From Devosia psychrophila (GTDB lineage: Bacteria; Pseudomonadota; Alphaproteobacteria; Rhizobiales; Devosiaceae), in the NCBI RefSeq assembly GCF_000971275.1, contig NZ_LAPV01000072.1:1-43227 (forward strand): a DNA stretch of 43,227 bases. The letters run 5' to 3'. A program made the position numbers and the translations under genes. The notes under the pieces are model-generated. The model made no database searches and had not been told where the DNA came from. It saw only the letters and a program-made list of their open reading frames with translations. Positions 1-8,227 of this stretch are shown here, one piece after another; position 1 is the stretch's first letter, and every line of letters starts with the position of its first letter.

Positions 1-96
1 GAAGGGCAGATCACCAAGCTCAAGCTCGTCAAACGTCAGATGTACGGTCGCGCCAAGCTTGACCTGCTCCAGGCCAGACTGATCGGAGCAACATGA
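1..96 (+). CDS. ISL3-family transposase, C-terminal end (partial)
   Basis: Only the last 31 codons and the TGA stop are present; the gene starts outside the window. The peptide contains KLKLVKRQMYGRAKLDLL, the conserved tail of DDE transposases of the ISL3 family (IS204/IS1001/IS1096/IS1165). The catalytic residues lie further upstream and cannot be checked, so activity is unknown. Its position beside decayed genes fits a rearranged, IS-rich island edge. Confidence 0.7.
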   Translation, partial: EGQITKLKLVKRQMYGRAKLDLLQARLIGAT

Positions 97-126
97 TCCT
101 GCGATCATCGAATGTGCGTCAGAGCC
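1..126 (+). mobile_element. right-hand remnant of an ISL3-family insertion sequence
   Basis: The window opens inside an insertion sequence. The tail of an ISL3-type transposase ends at 96. About 30 bases follow before sequence of unrelated origin (a dinB relic) starts near 148. The element end is placed near 126 because TGCGTCAGAGCCC, read in reverse, begins GGGCTCTGACGCA, which resembles the GGCTCT-type ends of this family. The other inverted repeat lies outside the window, so the exact end is inferred. Confidence 0.45.
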
Positions 127-147
127 CTTATCCGGCGCCGATTGACA

Positions 148-350
148 GTCTGGGCGGTCTGCCGGAGCAGAGGTCTTTATGGCCGCACCGTGACCTTGAA
201 GGCAAAGTTTTCCAACTTTGACTACCCGGGCCCGGAGCAGGCCGTCCGTCGTTTCGAGTCGCCACGACATGGCAGCGATGGTGGAAGAGCTGTTGTTGGA
301 GACGTTTCCGCGCACGCCTACCGGTCAGGCTTTTGGGTGTCTCGGTTTCC
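148..350 (+). pseudogene. dinB: dinB (DNA polymerase IV) little-finger relic, frameshifted
   Basis: Two adjacent frames together rebuild the end of a Y-family DNA polymerase IV. The first (from about 148) reads VWAVCRSRGLYGRTVTLKAKF, matching the very conserved RGRTVTLKVKF block of DinB. The second (about 218-350) continues with TRARSRPSVVSSRHDM and ends in a segment resembling the usual IRLLGVSLS tail. A frameshift near 220-235 separates them. The N-terminal palm and fingers with the catalytic acidic residues are absent, so no polymerase can be made. It is a fossil, probably cut by the neighbouring ISL3 element. Confidence 0.65.
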
Positions 351-594
351 AAGTTCGACCGGGAACCGCAAAAGAGTGGCGCGCAGATGGCTTTGCCAAT
401 CCAGTAAGCGGACGCAAGGGCCGGCGGAAGCGGTTTGTGCCATCACATGGCCTCGAAGGCATCTGCAGCGGGTTCCCAATAGTCGATGCCCCATTTGCAG
501 CAAGCATTGCCACTCAATCGCCAAGTTCGTGAATTTTAACCGTCGGCATGACCTCTTTGGCGATGTCGCAGAGGTGGCGGTGGTGGGTGTTGCA
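351..594. other. gap without a recognisable gene
   Basis: The stretch between the dinB relic and the broken ATPase gene has several overlapping short open frames on both strands but none with family motifs. A minus-strand frame around 540-600 (DIAKEVMPTVKIHELGD) looks protein-like but I cannot name its family. I treat the span as decayed sequence. Confidence 0.4.
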
Positions 595-1775
595 GCTCCC
601 GCTGCGCCGTGTCGGCTCGGGCGTCGATGCCGGAGCGCGTTTCGATCAATTCGCGCAGCGTGCCCACCAGCGGCACCGGCAGAATCAGGTTCTCGGGCGC
701 AGTGTGGCCGGCCTGTCCGAGACCGGCGAGGATGGCGGCAATAATCGCCTCGTCCTCGGCAATCGCCGCTTGGCGCCGTGGAGGTCGCTCTCGGCCGTGT
801 TGAAGCGGGCCATGCCATCGCTCAGGCCAGTAATGGCAGCGTCCAATGCCAAAAACCGCTCGTCGATCACCAGCGCGGCGATTTCGCCGTCCAGCCGGGC
901 CAGGTCCGCCTGTGTACCCTCGCTCTACGTGTGCAATTCTGCATTCTTGACCATGAGCCCTGGCAATTGTCCGGTCCACTCGGAGGGAGGCACTGGCAGG
1001 AGCCAAATTGCTCAATCTCGCGCTGCAGCCGCTGATACTCGCTGGCCAGCGGCGCCGCTCGAAGCAGGCGTGCGATCTCATCATGCCGCGTTTTGGCCTG
1101 GCCCTGGTCATGCATGGCCCGGGCATAGGCGGTCTCGGCCTGAAGCTTTGTCGCTAAGAGGACTGCGTGGGCCGAGGCACGGGTATCGATCTCGTCCTGC
1201 TGGGTCTTGAGCGCGGCGAGGTTGCGCTTGAGTTCGGCGATCTGCGTGGTGCGCCCGCGCAGCTTGTGGATGTCGTCGGCCTCTTCGCGCACCTTGGAGA
1301 GGATGCTGCCGAGATCGGCCAGGCCCGCGCTGGCGGCAAACAGCAATTCGCCCAGCTCGCCCTTGGAGGCAACGATGGCATTGCCGCCGTCTTCCAGGCT
1401 TTGGTCATCGAGCGAAAACATCGACCTATAGGTGTCGCGCGTGAGCCCGGCCAGCGGCACGCTGAGCGGGGCCTCGTCGACCGGCTGGCCGCGCCCATCG
1501 CGCAGGGTAGGGCTTTTGCCCTTGACCCGCGTTAACGCATGTTCGGCGCCGCCAAATTCCAGCGCGCTGCCCACTAGCATGTTGGGATAGGCATGCAGGA
1601 AGCCGTAGCGGGAATTGTGCTCGACGCCGAACAGCAGGTCGAGATAGGCCGAGAGCGCCGTGGATTTGCCGGCCTCGTTCAGTCCATAGACGATGTGCAG
1701 GTCCGGCTTGCCGGGTTGGGCCGGGCCGAAGTCGATGGCATAGTCGGTGAACTTGCCATAGCGGGTAACCGACAC
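595..1775 (-). pseudogene. YhaN-type SMC-like AAA ATPase, truncated and frameshifted
   Basis: The 5' part (1775 down to about 1010) reads cleanly as the N-terminal ATPase domain of a YhaN/AAA_27 protein, a DNA-repair ATPase normally paired with an SbcD-like nuclease. It has VTRYGKFTDYAIDFG, a Walker A in YGLNEAGKSTALSAYLD, and the start of the coiled coil. After QREIEQFG the frame breaks. Coding similarity resumes in other frames, IDERFLALDAAITGL (about 870-800) and then a segment with EDEAIIAAILAGLGQAG (about 760-600). The rest of the coiled coil and the C-terminal Walker B half are missing. The GTG at 1775 is only the start of the longest frame; the native start codon is probably lost. No intact nuclease partner is present. 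A relic, not a functional ATPase. Confidence 0.7.
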
Positions 1776-1826
1776 GATCGGCTTCTGGCCCTTGGATGAG
1801 CCAGAAGCCGAGCATCAGCATTCGCT

Positions 1827-2140
1827 CTAAGACTGAATGCCGAGGTTCATGGTGGTGGCCGGTACAACCGCTGCTCTGCCCCTGCGCCGGTTCGCCTCAT
1901 CCGTTACAGCCATCACATTGGCGGCCCTCTCATGGTCGAGGTTGTCGAACAGTGCTCGCCGTGGGACCGGTGGCGGCACGAGATCCTGAGTTATGATGCC
2001 GGCCTTGGAATATCGGTAGTCAGGCACCCAGAGGGCCGCCACGGCCCTCCAGGCGGCCTTTATGAGCTGCATGCTGTCATCTGTGGCTTCAGGCATATGT
2101 ACCGTCATGCTGCCGATGCGCTGGGCTTGTCGACGTTGAA
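1827..2140 (-). pseudogene. umuC: umuC-like (DNA polymerase V) C-terminal relic
   Basis: This minus-strand frame carries the C-terminal signature of UmuC: MQLIKAAWRAVAALW, then DYRYSKAGIITQDLVP (family RYxKAGVxLxDLxP), then LFDNLDHERAANVMAVTDEANRRRGR (family LFD...ALMxxxDxINRRxGRGTV, shown in pieces here because of the length). The catalytic palm, fingers and a cognate umuD are absent. It is the second Y-family polymerase fossil within 2 kb, oriented opposite to the dinB relic. It cannot encode a functional polymerase. Confidence 0.6.
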
Positions 2141-2428
2141 GTGGCCAGTACGTATGATCATCGCGGCACCTCAAGCAGGATCCCACCGGCGGCTGCGACC
2201 CCAATCCCGACGTGCACCGATAATCTGAAACTGCAAAGAGAGCGGTGTATCGGCGGAGAACTCACATTATGGCACTTGAGCTGCCCAGGTCGGACAGCCG
2301 AGCTTAGGGCCTTTTCTCCAGCATGCACTCACACGTCTAGGGAGCTGCTGTGTCGCTTTGCCACTTTGCGACCTGACTGACTTGCCATAATCCTACAGCG
2401 CGGCTTGGCCTGGCTCTAATGGTGTAAA
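2141..2428. promoter_or_regulatory. upstream region of the first PL7 lyase
   Basis: I see no gene here. The sequence must hold the promoter of the lyase starting at 2429, but I find no convincing -35/-10 pair. The Shine-Dalgarno sequence is weak (AATGGTGTAAA before the ATG). Confidence 0.25.
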
Positions 2429-3562
2429 ATGACTACTGAACGCTTCTGGCATCGTGCAAAACTAGCCGTTTTTACTGGGATGTGCCTGACCCTCAACGTC
2501 GCCAATGTTGCAGCGGAGGATCCTGAAAACGTGCCCGGCATGATCACCGACCGATCTACCTCGGTTGATCTAGATTTTTGGAAGGTCACGCTTCCGATCA
2601 ATGAGTTGGGTAAAACGTCCGGCATAGGCGATGCTGTCGAATTCAGGGCGCTGGAGGGCCTAGCGGTGCCGCCGTATTTCGACGTAAAGCCGGACTCCGT
2701 TACCTTCATGGCCCCGACCAATGGTGCCCGCACTGGTGGGTCCAATTACCCCCGTTCAGAGCTGCGGGAGATGGATGGAAACGGTAACCGTTATGAATGG
2801 CTAGCCGCCGATGTTGGCCGCTTAGCAGCGATCTTGCAGGTTGATGAACTGCCCGTTGCCATTGGCAAAGACGCGGTCAGCCGAATTGTAATCGGGCAAA
2901 TTCATGGTCCGGCTGACGAGCTTTGCCGCCTGTATTACGATGAGGATGGGCATGTCTATTTTGTCGACGACAAAGCAGGCGGTAAACAAGAGGAAAGGAC
3001 GTTCAATCTGGTTGCAGCCGATGGATCAGAGGCCACAATTCCCCTTGGTGCTCGCTTCTCCTACAGCATTGAGGCCGATGCCGAGAAGCTGGTTGTAACC
3101 GTCACCTATGACGGTGTGGAATATACGGGTACAGACATGCTCAGTGCGTTTTGGCCGGACAAGCCGCTTTACTTCAAAGCAGGGGTCTATTCGCAGGTAG
3201 GGCTAGAGGGCACCGAAGCTCATACCGTCGGCACAGGTCAAGGGCAGGCTACGTTCTTTGAGATTTCCAAGCCGACGCATGATCTCGTGAGGCTTGCTGG
3301 CGAGTTGACCAGCTCTGATGGTGATGATGCGAAAAGCGAAGCTGTTACAGCCAGCGGCGACGCTAGAGCCACAGACGGCGATATCTATGCAGGGTGCGCA
3401 GTAGTCGTAACTGCGCAACAACTCGACGCTGGCAAGGCATATTCTGCTGCCAAGGAACGGGCCTACAAGATGTGCGAGAGCGTCCAAGAGGAGTTCAGCG
3501 TCTACGAAAAATCACTCGTTGACGAAGTAGTGGACAGCTTTTTCCCGGATGCAGGCTTATAG
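2429..3562 (+). CDS. secreted polysaccharide lyase family 7 (alginate lyase) with C-terminal extension
   Basis: 377 residues. The N-terminus is a signal peptide (basic start, hydrophobic core, likely cleavage near VAA-E at 29). The PL7 domain spans about 46-283 and has the family's three catalytic strands: RSELRE at 109-114, IGQIHG at 155-160 and YFKAGVY at 248-254. PL7 enzymes cleave alginate by beta-elimination. QIH-type members often prefer guluronate-containing bonds, which is suggestive only. About 95 residues after 283 are acidic with two cysteines and match nothing I recognise. The catalytic domain closely resembles that of the lyase at 8635, so the two are probably duplicates. The gene stands alone with a strong hairpin after it. 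Predicted place: periplasm or outside. It could trim the alginate made by this locus. Confidence 0.9.
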   Translation: MTTERFWHRAKLAVFTGMCLTLNVANVAAEDPENVPGMITDRSTSVDLDFWKVTLPINELGKTSGIGDAVEFRALEGLAVPPYFDVKPDSVTFMAPTNGARTGGSNYPRSELREMDGNGNRYEWLAADVGRLAAILQVDELPVAIGKDAVSRIVIGQIHGPADELCRLYYDEDGHVYFVDDKAGGKQEERTFNLVAADGSEATIPLGARFSYSIEADAEKLVVTVTYDGVEYTGTDMLSAFWPDKPLYFKAGVYSQVGLEGTEAHTVGTGQGQATFFEISKPTHDLVRLAGELTSSDGDDAKSEAVTASGDARATDGDIYAGCAVVVTAQQLDAGKAYSAAKERAYKMCESVQEEFSVYEKSLVDEVVDSFFPDAGL

Positions 3563-3578
3563 CCATCCCGGTAAGGTA

Positions 3579-3606
3579 AGCGCCCGCCCCTGGGGGGGCG
3601 GGCGCT
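3579..3606 (+). terminator. GC-rich hairpin after the first PL7 lyase
   Basis: A perfect 12-bp stem (AGCGCCCGCCCC / GGGGCGGGCGCT) with a TGGG loop begins 16 bp after the stop. There is no clear U-tract, so it may act as an imperfect intrinsic terminator or RNA-stabilising hairpin. Confidence 0.6.
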
Positions 3607-3722
3607 GTGTCATTAAGGGCCGAAGTTCCCCAATGACGGCGGCCGGGAGGAACCGACCTCAAACAGAGCAGAGGGCCCTGCGCATCGGCTGAGGACTCCT
3701 CCCCAGCGCAATTTTGTGCCGG

Positions 3723-4349
3723 CTACAGGCCGGGATTTTTATAGAGGCCGCGGAAGTCGGTGATCGCCGCGCCGAAGTCCAGCGCCACCTTGAATTCCAT
3801 CCCGTCGATACTGAAGCCGACGCGCTGGTCGAGGCGCGGGGCCTCCTCGCCTTCCAAGTGGGCATATTCAAGCGACGGATATTGCTGCGGGTCTGCCGAG
3901 AGATACCATGCCGTTGCGCTTTTCAGGCGCGGCTCAACCACGAGCTCGAGCTTGCCGCCAAAAGGATTGACGTCGTTCGCCGTTGTTGCGGTGATGGTCG
4001 CCAGGAGCTGCTCTGCTGCTGTTTCGAGGGCTGCCGGCACGATCAGGAACTTCGCGACAATTGAGACCAAGTCGCCATTAGCATCGACCTGCTGCCGCGT
4101 CGCTAGGCGAGCGGCAGATAGCGAAGTCACCGATAGCGCGGATCCGGTGGCGGCAAGGTTTCGGTGGTCAACGTGGAAAACGGCTTTCCCGTCACCCATT
4201 TTGCCATTGGCCTCGAGCACACTGGCTAAGAACGAAGCTTCGAATTCCGTCGCCGCACGGCCGAAACGCGCCGCCAGATCGGCAAAAACGCCGAGGTGGT
4301 CGTTTGTCAGCGCTTGGCGCGTAATTCCAAATATTCGGCCGAAGCTGGA
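3723..4349 (-). pseudogene. phage major head protein (Mu gpT-like), N-terminally truncated
   Basis: The frame stays open from about 4349 to the stop at 3723. It encodes the C-terminal ~205 residues of the Mu gpT-like head protein that many alphaproteobacterial phages carry fused to a prohead protease. Diagnostic pieces are FGRIFGITRQALTND, KMGDGKAVFHVDHRN, NPFGGKLELVVEPRL and RVGFSIDGMEFKVALDFGAA, ending at the natural terminus FRGLYKNPGL. The N-terminal half is missing; the homology stops exactly where an integrase tail on the other strand begins (4352). It is prophage debris, not a capsid gene in use. Confidence 0.75.
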
Positions 4350-4351
4350 AA

Positions 4352-4498
4352 GGCCAGGGGCTTACACCGAAGGAAGTTCAGGATCGGCTAGGCCATTCCA
4401 CTATTGTCCTAACCTTGGACCGGTACGGCCACCTATTTCCTAGGGACGACGATGGCGCCAGCTTGGCAAAGGCCGAGGCGGCGCTGTTTGCGACATGA
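4352..4498 (+). pseudogene. tyrosine recombinase (phage integrase), C-terminal fragment
   Basis: Reading from about 4352 to the TGA at 4496 gives LTPKEVQDRLGHSTIVLTLD followed by RYGHLFPRDDD. This is the end of a tyrosine recombinase: the LGHS box with its catalytic histidine and the nucleophile tyrosine in DRYGH. Everything upstream, including the catalytic arginine, is gone. It abuts the phage capsid relic and lies 43 bp before a tRNA-Thr 3' fragment, the usual neighbour of such an integrase. The fragment cannot be active. Confidence 0.75.
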
Positions 4499-4541
4499 AC
4501 GCGACATACTGAAAGAAAATGCCCGCACTCCGCAGTTGTGG

Positions 4542-4590
4542 CCTGATTTGTAATCAGGGGTCGCGGGTTCGAACCCTGCTGCCGGCACCA
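4542..4590 (+). other. 3' fragment of tRNA-Thr(TGT), likely attachment-site scar
   Basis: The sequence has an anticodon stem-loop (CCTGATTTGTAATCAGG, anticodon TGT), a variable loop, a T-arm (GCGGGTTCGAACCCTGC) and an acceptor 3' strand ending GCCGGCACCA with encoded CCA. The matching 5' strand, which should read about TGCCGGC, and the D-arm are absent upstream, so it is not a whole tRNA gene. An integrase tail lies just upstream. Tyrosine recombinases commonly use tRNA 3' ends as att cores, so this is best read as attL/attR. One more G in the variable region would match the usual form. Confidence 0.7.
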
Positions 4591-4644
4591 AAAACACCAA
4601 CCAGACAGGGCTGACCCACTCCCCTGATTGGAGCGATATCGAGT

Positions 4645-4670
4645 AAAACCCGGGGGGCCGCTTTCGGCCC
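4645..4670 (-). terminator. Rho-independent terminator of algC
   Basis: On the minus strand, 13 bp past the algC stop, a stem GGGCCG-AAAG-CGGCCC is followed by CCCGGGTTTT. The GNRA-like loop and the trailing T run support an intrinsic terminator. Confidence 0.6.
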
Positions 4671-4683
4671 GCCCCTATCGCTT

Positions 4684-6093
4684 TCAGGCGACCTCGGCCG
4701 CAGCGGCTTTCATCGCCCAATTGAGCAGCGCCCGCGCCACGTCGGGCGAACTGCCCTCGATGTAGCAACACAGCTCTGGCGCGTTGCCCGACGCCCGGAA
4801 GTGCACCATGTCCCCCGCCGTGGTCCGGAACTGCAGCCCGTCGATGGTCGAAAGCCCGGCGATGCCGTGGGACCCAAAAAAAGCCTCGGCAAAACTGGCG
4901 TCCTGCTCGAGTCGCTTGAGGAAGGCCCCGCTTTTATCGCCAGGCACATCCTGTAGCCGGTCGGCAATGGCATGCTGCAACGGCAGTGCCGCAACCACCT
5001 CATCCACCCGCTTGCCCTGACGCACCGCAATACCCAGGGCGCAAAGCAGCGGCAGAACGGCGTCGCGGGTGGGTAGCGGCGCAAGAGGTTGTCCATCGAC
5101 GACCACGCCATCGCCGACGAACGTACCGCCATTGGCCTCGAAGCCGACCACCGCGTCATGAGCCAGTTCCATCGCCGCGACGACGAAAGGCGACCCAACC
5201 CTGGTGCGGACGACATTGGCAAAAAAGCCGGTCCGCTCGATCGCCGAATTGGAGGTGACCGGCGTTACCACGGTGCGCGCGCCCAAAAACTGGGCGGCCA
5301 GCAGCCCCAGCACGTCGCCGCGCACGAAATCGCCGTTGCCGTCCATCAGCAGTGGGCGGTCGCCATCGCCGTCCGACGACACGATCGCGTCAAGTTTTTC
5401 GCTCGCGATCCAGCCCTTCAGGGGGGCGAACACAGCGTCGCCAAACGCTTCGGTGTCGACGGCGACGAAGGTATCGGTGCGCCCCAGACCGACCGCATCG
5501 GCGCCAGCATGCTGGAGAACTCGCATGAGAAGATCGCGAGCGACGGTCGAATGTTCGAAGACGCCAATGCGAAGACCGAGCAAGGCACCCGCGGGCAGCA
5601 AACCGGCACAGCGGTCGAAATACCGCTCAACTGCCGCCGCCGCCTTGTCGCGCACGGATTCCGTGCTGTCGGGGATCAACTCTTCGTCGAGAGCCGCGAA
5701 AATGCCAGCCTCATCGGCCTTACTGATCTCGCCGGTCGGAAGATAGAATTTGAGGCCATTCCGATCGACCGGAATGTGGCTGCCGGTGACCATGATGGCG
5801 CCACAGCCAGCCGCCATCGCGTGATAGGCCAGCGCTGGTGTCGGAATTGTACCGCAATCGACAGCTTCGAGGTCGAATTGGGCGATAGCCGTGGCACAGT
5901 CGGCGGCGATAGCCAGACTGGAATTCCGGAAGTCACGACCGACGAAAATCTTGCCACCACCCAACTGGCCGAGGCTTTCAACGTGGCGCAGGAAGGCGAC
6001 CGTGTAACGACGGGCTGCCTGCCCTTCGAGCTCGACTGCCAGGCCGCGCAGGCCGCTGGTTCCAAATTTTAGACTGTTCCGGGACACCGACAT
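4684..6093 (-). CDS. algC: phosphomannomutase/phosphoglucomutase (AlgC-type)
   Basis: 469 residues, counted from the ATG at 6093. The frame is open further upstream but that extension is not protein-like, and MSVSRNSLKFGTSGLRG is a typical family start. It converts mannose-6-phosphate to mannose-1-phosphate (often also the glucose pair), the second step toward GDP-mannose. Visible motifs are the phosphoserine loop TGSHIP (S105), the metal loop DGDGDRP (241-247), the sugar loop GFEANGG (318-324) and the phosphate loop RASGNAPE (433-440). GSHIP replaces the commoner ASHNP. It lies downstream of algA on the same strand but 706 bp away, so it probably has its own promoter. A role in lipopolysaccharide sugar supply is also possible. 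Confidence 0.88.
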   Translation of the reverse strand: MSVSRNSLKFGTSGLRGLAVELEGQAARRYTVAFLRHVESLGQLGGGKIFVGRDFRNSSLAIAADCATAIAQFDLEAVDCGTIPTPALAYHAMAAGCGAIMVTGSHIPVDRNGLKFYLPTGEISKADEAGIFAALDEELIPDSTESVRDKAAAAVERYFDRCAGLLPAGALLGLRIGVFEHSTVARDLLMRVLQHAGADAVGLGRTDTFVAVDTEAFGDAVFAPLKGWIASEKLDAIVSSDGDGDRPLLMDGNGDFVRGDVLGLLAAQFLGARTVVTPVTSNSAIERTGFFANVVRTRVGSPFVVAAMELAHDAVVGFEANGGTFVGDGVVVDGQPLAPLPTRDAVLPLLCALGIAVRQGKRVDEVVAALPLQHAIADRLQDVPGDKSGAFLKRLEQDASFAEAFFGSHGIAGLSTIDGLQFRTTAGDMVHFRASGNAPELCCYIEGSSPDVARALLNWAMKAAAAEVA

Positions 6094-6799
6094 AACTCTT
6101 TGCTGCTCTGATTTTGGTGATTTAACAGGTGAGGGCCTTGGCGATACCAAGTCACGACACCCCCGACGCCGATACCCGCCGGGATGCATGGCAGATCCCC
6201 GACCCCAATGCCGGCGGCTTGCAGATTGAAAAAATTGGAGGTGGTAACCCAAATGGCTCGCAATGACATGAAACAATGCGCCGCCCAGCCTCAATCTGCA
6301 TAATACAACTGGGAGGGGCTGTGGACATCGCAACTTTACCCAATTTGTTTGCCATTGCTAAATGCGACTCTTCCCATTGGAGGACGACAGGCAGGTCACA
6401 CATTAGTCGGAAGGATGGCTCGGTGACATCGATCAAAGAAAGCAGAGAGACCCAAAAGTTGGGCACACATTCAAGCAACACCCGTCTCGTTGACGACAGC
6501 TCTATGTTTCTCGACATGCAAGTGGCTTTGCTTGCGTTCTTGGAAACCTACGATTGCGTATACGCCCCACGCGGTTATCAGGATGCTGCCATCGCTCAAT
6601 GTGCCAAGAGCGCACGCTTGGCAATTAAGGAGCTGGCTTCACACACCGACGAGACCTCTTGAACAACTGCCCGCCGGCGAAGTAAGGACTTCATCGGCAA
6701 TAGAGATGCCACGAACCACCGACCAATCCGAACTCTCGCTGCACGGGGAGGAGCGAAACTGCCAGTGTAAACAGGGGTCGGCTAGTTTTTGCGAGCGGC
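6094..6799. promoter_or_regulatory. algA-algC intergenic region
   Basis: The 706 bp between algA and algC must hold the algC promoter, read leftwards. Apart from the doubtful small gene, I see only a short exact palindrome, CCCAA-AAG-TTGGG at 6451-6463. No -35/-10 pair stands out, and there is no clear terminator for algA. Confidence 0.3.
6321..6662 (+). CDS. hypothetical protein, doubtful
   Basis: A possible 113-residue gene on the opposite strand to algC and algA, which flank it. The GTG at 6321 is the best start: GGGAG lies 5 nt upstream. The ATG at 6276 has no ribosome-binding site. The product has no signal peptide, membrane segment or motif I recognise. The C-terminal half (from MFLDMQVALLAFLE) looks more protein-like than the first. 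It may instead be non-coding intergenic sequence. Confidence 0.25.
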   Translation: MDIATLPNLFAIAKCDSSHWRTTGRSHISRKDGSVTSIKESRETQKLGTHSSNTRLVDDSSMFLDMQVALLAFLETYDCVYAPRGYQDAAIAQCAKSARLAIKELASHTDETS

Positions 6800-8227
6800 C
6801 TACACCCGTCCAAATTCGTCCTCGATACGAATGATGTCGTCTTCCCCCAGATACGAACCGGTTTGGACTTCAATCAGTTCAAGTTCGATCTTGCCCGGGT
6901 TTGACAGGCGATGAACGCAGCCCAACGGCAAGTAGATTGACTGATTTTCGGCCAGTGTCGTAACGGCGCCGTCAATGGTCACATCCGCAGTACCCCGTAC
7001 GACGATCCAATGCTCGGCGCGGTGGTGATGCTTTTGCAAGCTCAGCTTCTTGCCCGGCTTAACGAACAGGCGTTTGACCTGGAATCGCTCCCCGTTGAGG
7101 ATGGATGAATAACCACCCCAGGGACGAAACGCCGTCTTGTGAATTTCGGTCAGATTGGAGGTCGACTTATGGGCCTTGAGCACTTTGACCATGCTACCCA
7201 CATTTTGCGCTTCCGATAGCTTCCCTACATAGACCGCATCATCGGTCGCAATCACCGCAATATCGTCCAAACCACTCACCGCGACATGGGCGTGATCACT
7301 GGCAATTAGGGAATTGCTCACATTGTCGAGCGTGACGTTGCCCTTCGTGAAGTTTTGGGCGCTGTCCCTGTCTCCATTCTTCCACACTGCGTCCCAACTC
7401 CCCAAATCCGACCAGCCAAAGTTGACGGCGATGACTGCCGCCTTGGTGGTCTTTTCAAAGATCGCATAGTCGACCGAGATATTGGGCGCCCTTGCGAAGG
7501 CAGTCTCATCAAGTCGCACAAAATCGAGGTCTATCTTGGCGCTTTCAATGGCGCCACGAGCAGCAGCCAGCGTTTGGGGCGCAAGCGTGGCGCATTCGTC
7601 AAGGAATGCCGTCGCCCCGATCATGAACATCCCCGAATTCCACAGATAACCGCCCTCCGCCAGCATCTCCTGGGCCCTGGCCTGGTTAGGCTTTTCGACG
7701 AAGCGCTCAACCGACGCGACCTTGCCGCCCGCCGATGCCGCCGACTTGATATAGCCGTAGCCGGTCTCGGCATGGGTCGGAATGATCCCGAAGGTGACCA
7801 GCAAACCCTTCGACGCTGCCTCAGCCGCTTGGGTTATGGCCGAGCGATAGCCCCCATCCACAATGACATCATGGTCCGAAGGCAGGATATGCAGCACTGC
7901 GTCAGACCCAAAGCGGGCGCTGGCAAAGGCGGCTGCGGCAGCAATGGCAACGGCGGTGTTTCGCGCCACCGGCTCGAGCAGTACACTCGACAGCGGCGAG
8001 CCGACTTCCAAAGCCTGTTCGGCGACGATAAAGCGGTATTCGGAATTGGTGATGACGATTGGGCGCGCGTAAATGTTGAGATCCGCAACCCGGCTTAGAG
8101 TTTGCTGGAACAGGCTAAATTCACCAGTCAACGGCAAGAACTGCTTGGGCCGAGCTGTGCGCGACATCGGCCACAGTCGAGTGCCCTGCCCGCCGGCAAG
8201 AATTACGGGTACAATAGGATGGGACAT
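6800..8227 (-). CDS. algA: mannose-1-phosphate guanylyltransferase / mannose-6-phosphate isomerase
   Basis: 475 residues, a full-length bifunctional AlgA/ManC-type enzyme. The N-terminal nucleotidyltransferase domain (about 1-350) has LAGGQGTRLWPMSR at 10-23 and FVEKP at 176-180; it makes GDP-mannose from mannose-1-phosphate and GTP. The C-terminal cupin domain (about 365-475) has RPWGGY, the PGKKLSLQKHHHRAEHW metal-binding stretch (392-407) and so the isomerase that makes mannose-6-phosphate from fructose-6-phosphate. It supplies the first and third steps of GDP-mannuronate synthesis. The ATG at 8227 has little Shine-Dalgarno complementarity. It is transcribed divergently from the PL7 lyase at 8635. 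In other clusters the same enzyme serves other mannose-containing polymers. Confidence 0.93.
   Translation of the reverse strand: MSHPIVPVILAGGQGTRLWPMSRTARPKQFLPLTGEFSLFQQTLSRVADLNIYARPIVITNSEYRFIVAEQALEVGSPLSSVLLEPVARNTAVAIAAAAAFASARFGSDAVLHILPSDHDVIVDGGYRSAITQAAEAASKGLLVTFGIIPTHAETGYGYIKSAASAGGKVASVERFVEKPNQARAQEMLAEGGYLWNSGMFMIGATAFLDECATLAPQTLAAARGAIESAKIDLDFVRLDETAFARAPNISVDYAIFEKTTKAAVIAVNFGWSDLGSWDAVWKNGDRDSAQNFTKGNVTLDNVSNSLIASDHAHVAVSGLDDIAVIATDDAVYVGKLSEAQNVGSMVKVLKAHKSTSNLTEIHKTAFRPWGGYSSILNGERFQVKRLFVKPGKKLSLQKHHHRAEHWIVVRGTADVTIDGAVTTLAENQSIYLPLGCVHRLSNPGKIELELIEVQTGSYLGEDDIIRIEDEFGRV

Noticed and set aside
112..744. 210-residue plus-strand open frame
   Set aside because: Only its first part matches DinB; the rest is out-of-frame readthrough over unrelated and antisense sequence.
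4501..4590. Complete tRNA-Thr gene
   Set aside because: The 5' acceptor strand and D-arm cannot be found upstream; only the anticodon arm to CCA is present.
4433..4771. Minus-strand frame containing GFEPATPDYKSG
   Set aside because: That peptide is the known false translation of the antisense strand of a tRNA 3' end, here the tRNA-Thr fragment.
5089..6072. 327-residue plus-strand frame
   Set aside because: It lies antisense to algC, whose motifs are all intact, and resembles no family.
4684..6333. Longer algC frame starting at 6333
   Set aside because: The first 80 residues are unlike any phosphohexomutase; the family start is at 6093.
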